Source of the DNA: Streptomyces davaonensis JCM 4913
GTDB lineage: Bacteria; Actinomycetota; Actinomycetes; Streptomycetales; Streptomycetaceae
Length of the DNA stretch: 64,000 bases
NCBI RefSeq assembly: GCF_000349325.1
Contig: NC_020504.1
Location: 9,032,326 to 9,096,325, forward strand
Reading direction: 5' to 3'
Each line of letters starts with the position of its first letter. The stretch's first letter is position 1. The notes under the pieces were generated by a model. The model worked only from the letters and a program-made list of their open reading frames with translations. It ran no database searches and was not told the DNA's origin. The translations under genes were made by a program, and so were the position numbers. Of this stretch, positions 63,661 to 64,000 are shown piece by piece.

Positions 63661-64000
63661 TCACCTCTCCCCGGCCAGCCGGGCCGCGGCGACCGCGGCC
63701 TGGCCGTAGCTGATACCGCCGTCCCCGACCGGGACCTGGCCGCCCACCAGCACCCGCAGGCCATGGGCGCGCAGCCGGCGCCGCACCTCGGTCAGCAGCC
63801 GCCGGTTGACGAAGCAGCCGCCGCCCAGGCACACCGTGCGCGGCGCGCCCTCGGCCACGGCCCGCGCGACCAGCTCCGCCGTGGCGATCGCCAGCGTCAG
63901 ATGGAAGGCCGCGGCCAGCCGTCCCACCGGCTCCCCGGCCAGCCGTCGCGCCAGCAGATCGGCCAGCGTGGGCGCGGAGTCGTACACCCACAGCCCCCGA
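63661..64000 (-). CDS. hypF: HypF carbamoyltransferase, C-terminal part, cut by window edge
   Basis: About 112 C-terminal residues are present and the frame stays open to the window edge. RGLWVYDSAPTL, CLGGGCFVNRRLLTEVRRRL and VPVGDGGISYGQAAVA match the Kae1-like C-terminal domain of HypF, which transfers the carbamoyl group to HypE. The acylphosphatase, zinc-finger and Sua5-like domains must lie beyond 64000. It is the upstream gene of hypC. Confidence 0.9.
   Translation of the reverse strand, partial: RGLWVYDSAPTLADLLARRLAGEPVGRLAAAFHLTLAIATAELVARAVAEGAPRTVCLGGGCFVNRRLLTEVRRRLRAHGLRVLVGGQVPVGDGGISYGQAAVAAARLAGER

Overview
The window is very GC-rich, densely packed and two-stranded, with many GTG starts and many 1-8 base gene overlaps. 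It carries families typical of Streptomyces: a PAS/GAF/SpoIIE phosphatase, an SCO2400-type zinc-ribbon protein, DUF1876 and DUF2180 proteins, and a GH75 chitosanase. It is therefore most likely a chromosomal segment of a Streptomyces or close relative. No rRNA, tRNA, CRISPR array, integrase or transposase gene was seen.

Region 1 (1-20.3 kb) is ordinary accessory metabolism and regulation. It holds a PAS-containing regulator cut by the left edge, secreted proteins, a FadH-type dienoyl-CoA reductase with a PadR regulator, a DJ-1/PfpI protein, a fibronectin-III lipoprotein, a GH75 chitosanase and an SDR/TetR divergent pair. It continues with a PTS-dependent dihydroxyacetone kinase operon (dhaKLM), a PAS-GAF-SpoIIE-ATPase phosphatase, MarR and ArsR regulators around a quinone oxidoreductase, and a LysR/EamA divergent pair. 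Several regulators sit next to short inverted repeats that look like their operators.

Region 2 (20.3-63.4 kb) reads as one large hypoxia/dormancy regulon of the DosR/DevR (Mycobacterium) and OsdR/OsdK (S. coelicolor) type. It contains a two-GAF histidine kinase that keeps the DosS heme-pocket His and Tyr, and two very similar NarL-type response regulators. Around them lie seven tandem-domain universal stress proteins, an Rv1733c-like membrane protein, an Acg-like nitroreductase, three PNPOx-fold proteins and a NarK transporter. Four CBS-BON proteins and three cyclic-nucleotide-binding proteins without a DNA-binding domain are interspersed. The metabolic genes are a GH65 phosphorylase with beta-phosphoglucomutase, a P-type cation ATPase, an alcohol dehydrogenase, PPK2, phosphoketolase and a GNAT/acyl-CoA-ligase fusion. 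A GC-rich palindrome, about GGGCCG-NN-CGGCCC with variants, recurs roughly 60-130 bp upstream of most transcription units in this region and was not noticed in region 1. I infer that it is the response-regulator box.

Region 3 (55.9-64.0 kb, minus strand) is a [NiFe]-hydrogenase locus of the group 3b type. The order is hypF (cut by the right edge), hypC, a 4Fe-4S subunit, a cNMP-binding protein, an FAD/[2Fe-2S] subunit, the small subunit, the large subunit, a CBS-BON protein, hypD and hypE. Two palindromic boxes sit in front of the structural genes, which links hydrogen metabolism to the same regulon. As a whole the region looks like an oxygen-limitation programme: heme-based sensing, redox disposal through H2, alcohol and nitrate routes, energy-sparing phosphorolysis, polyphosphate and acetyl-phosphate metabolism, and stress and nucleotide-sensing proteins.
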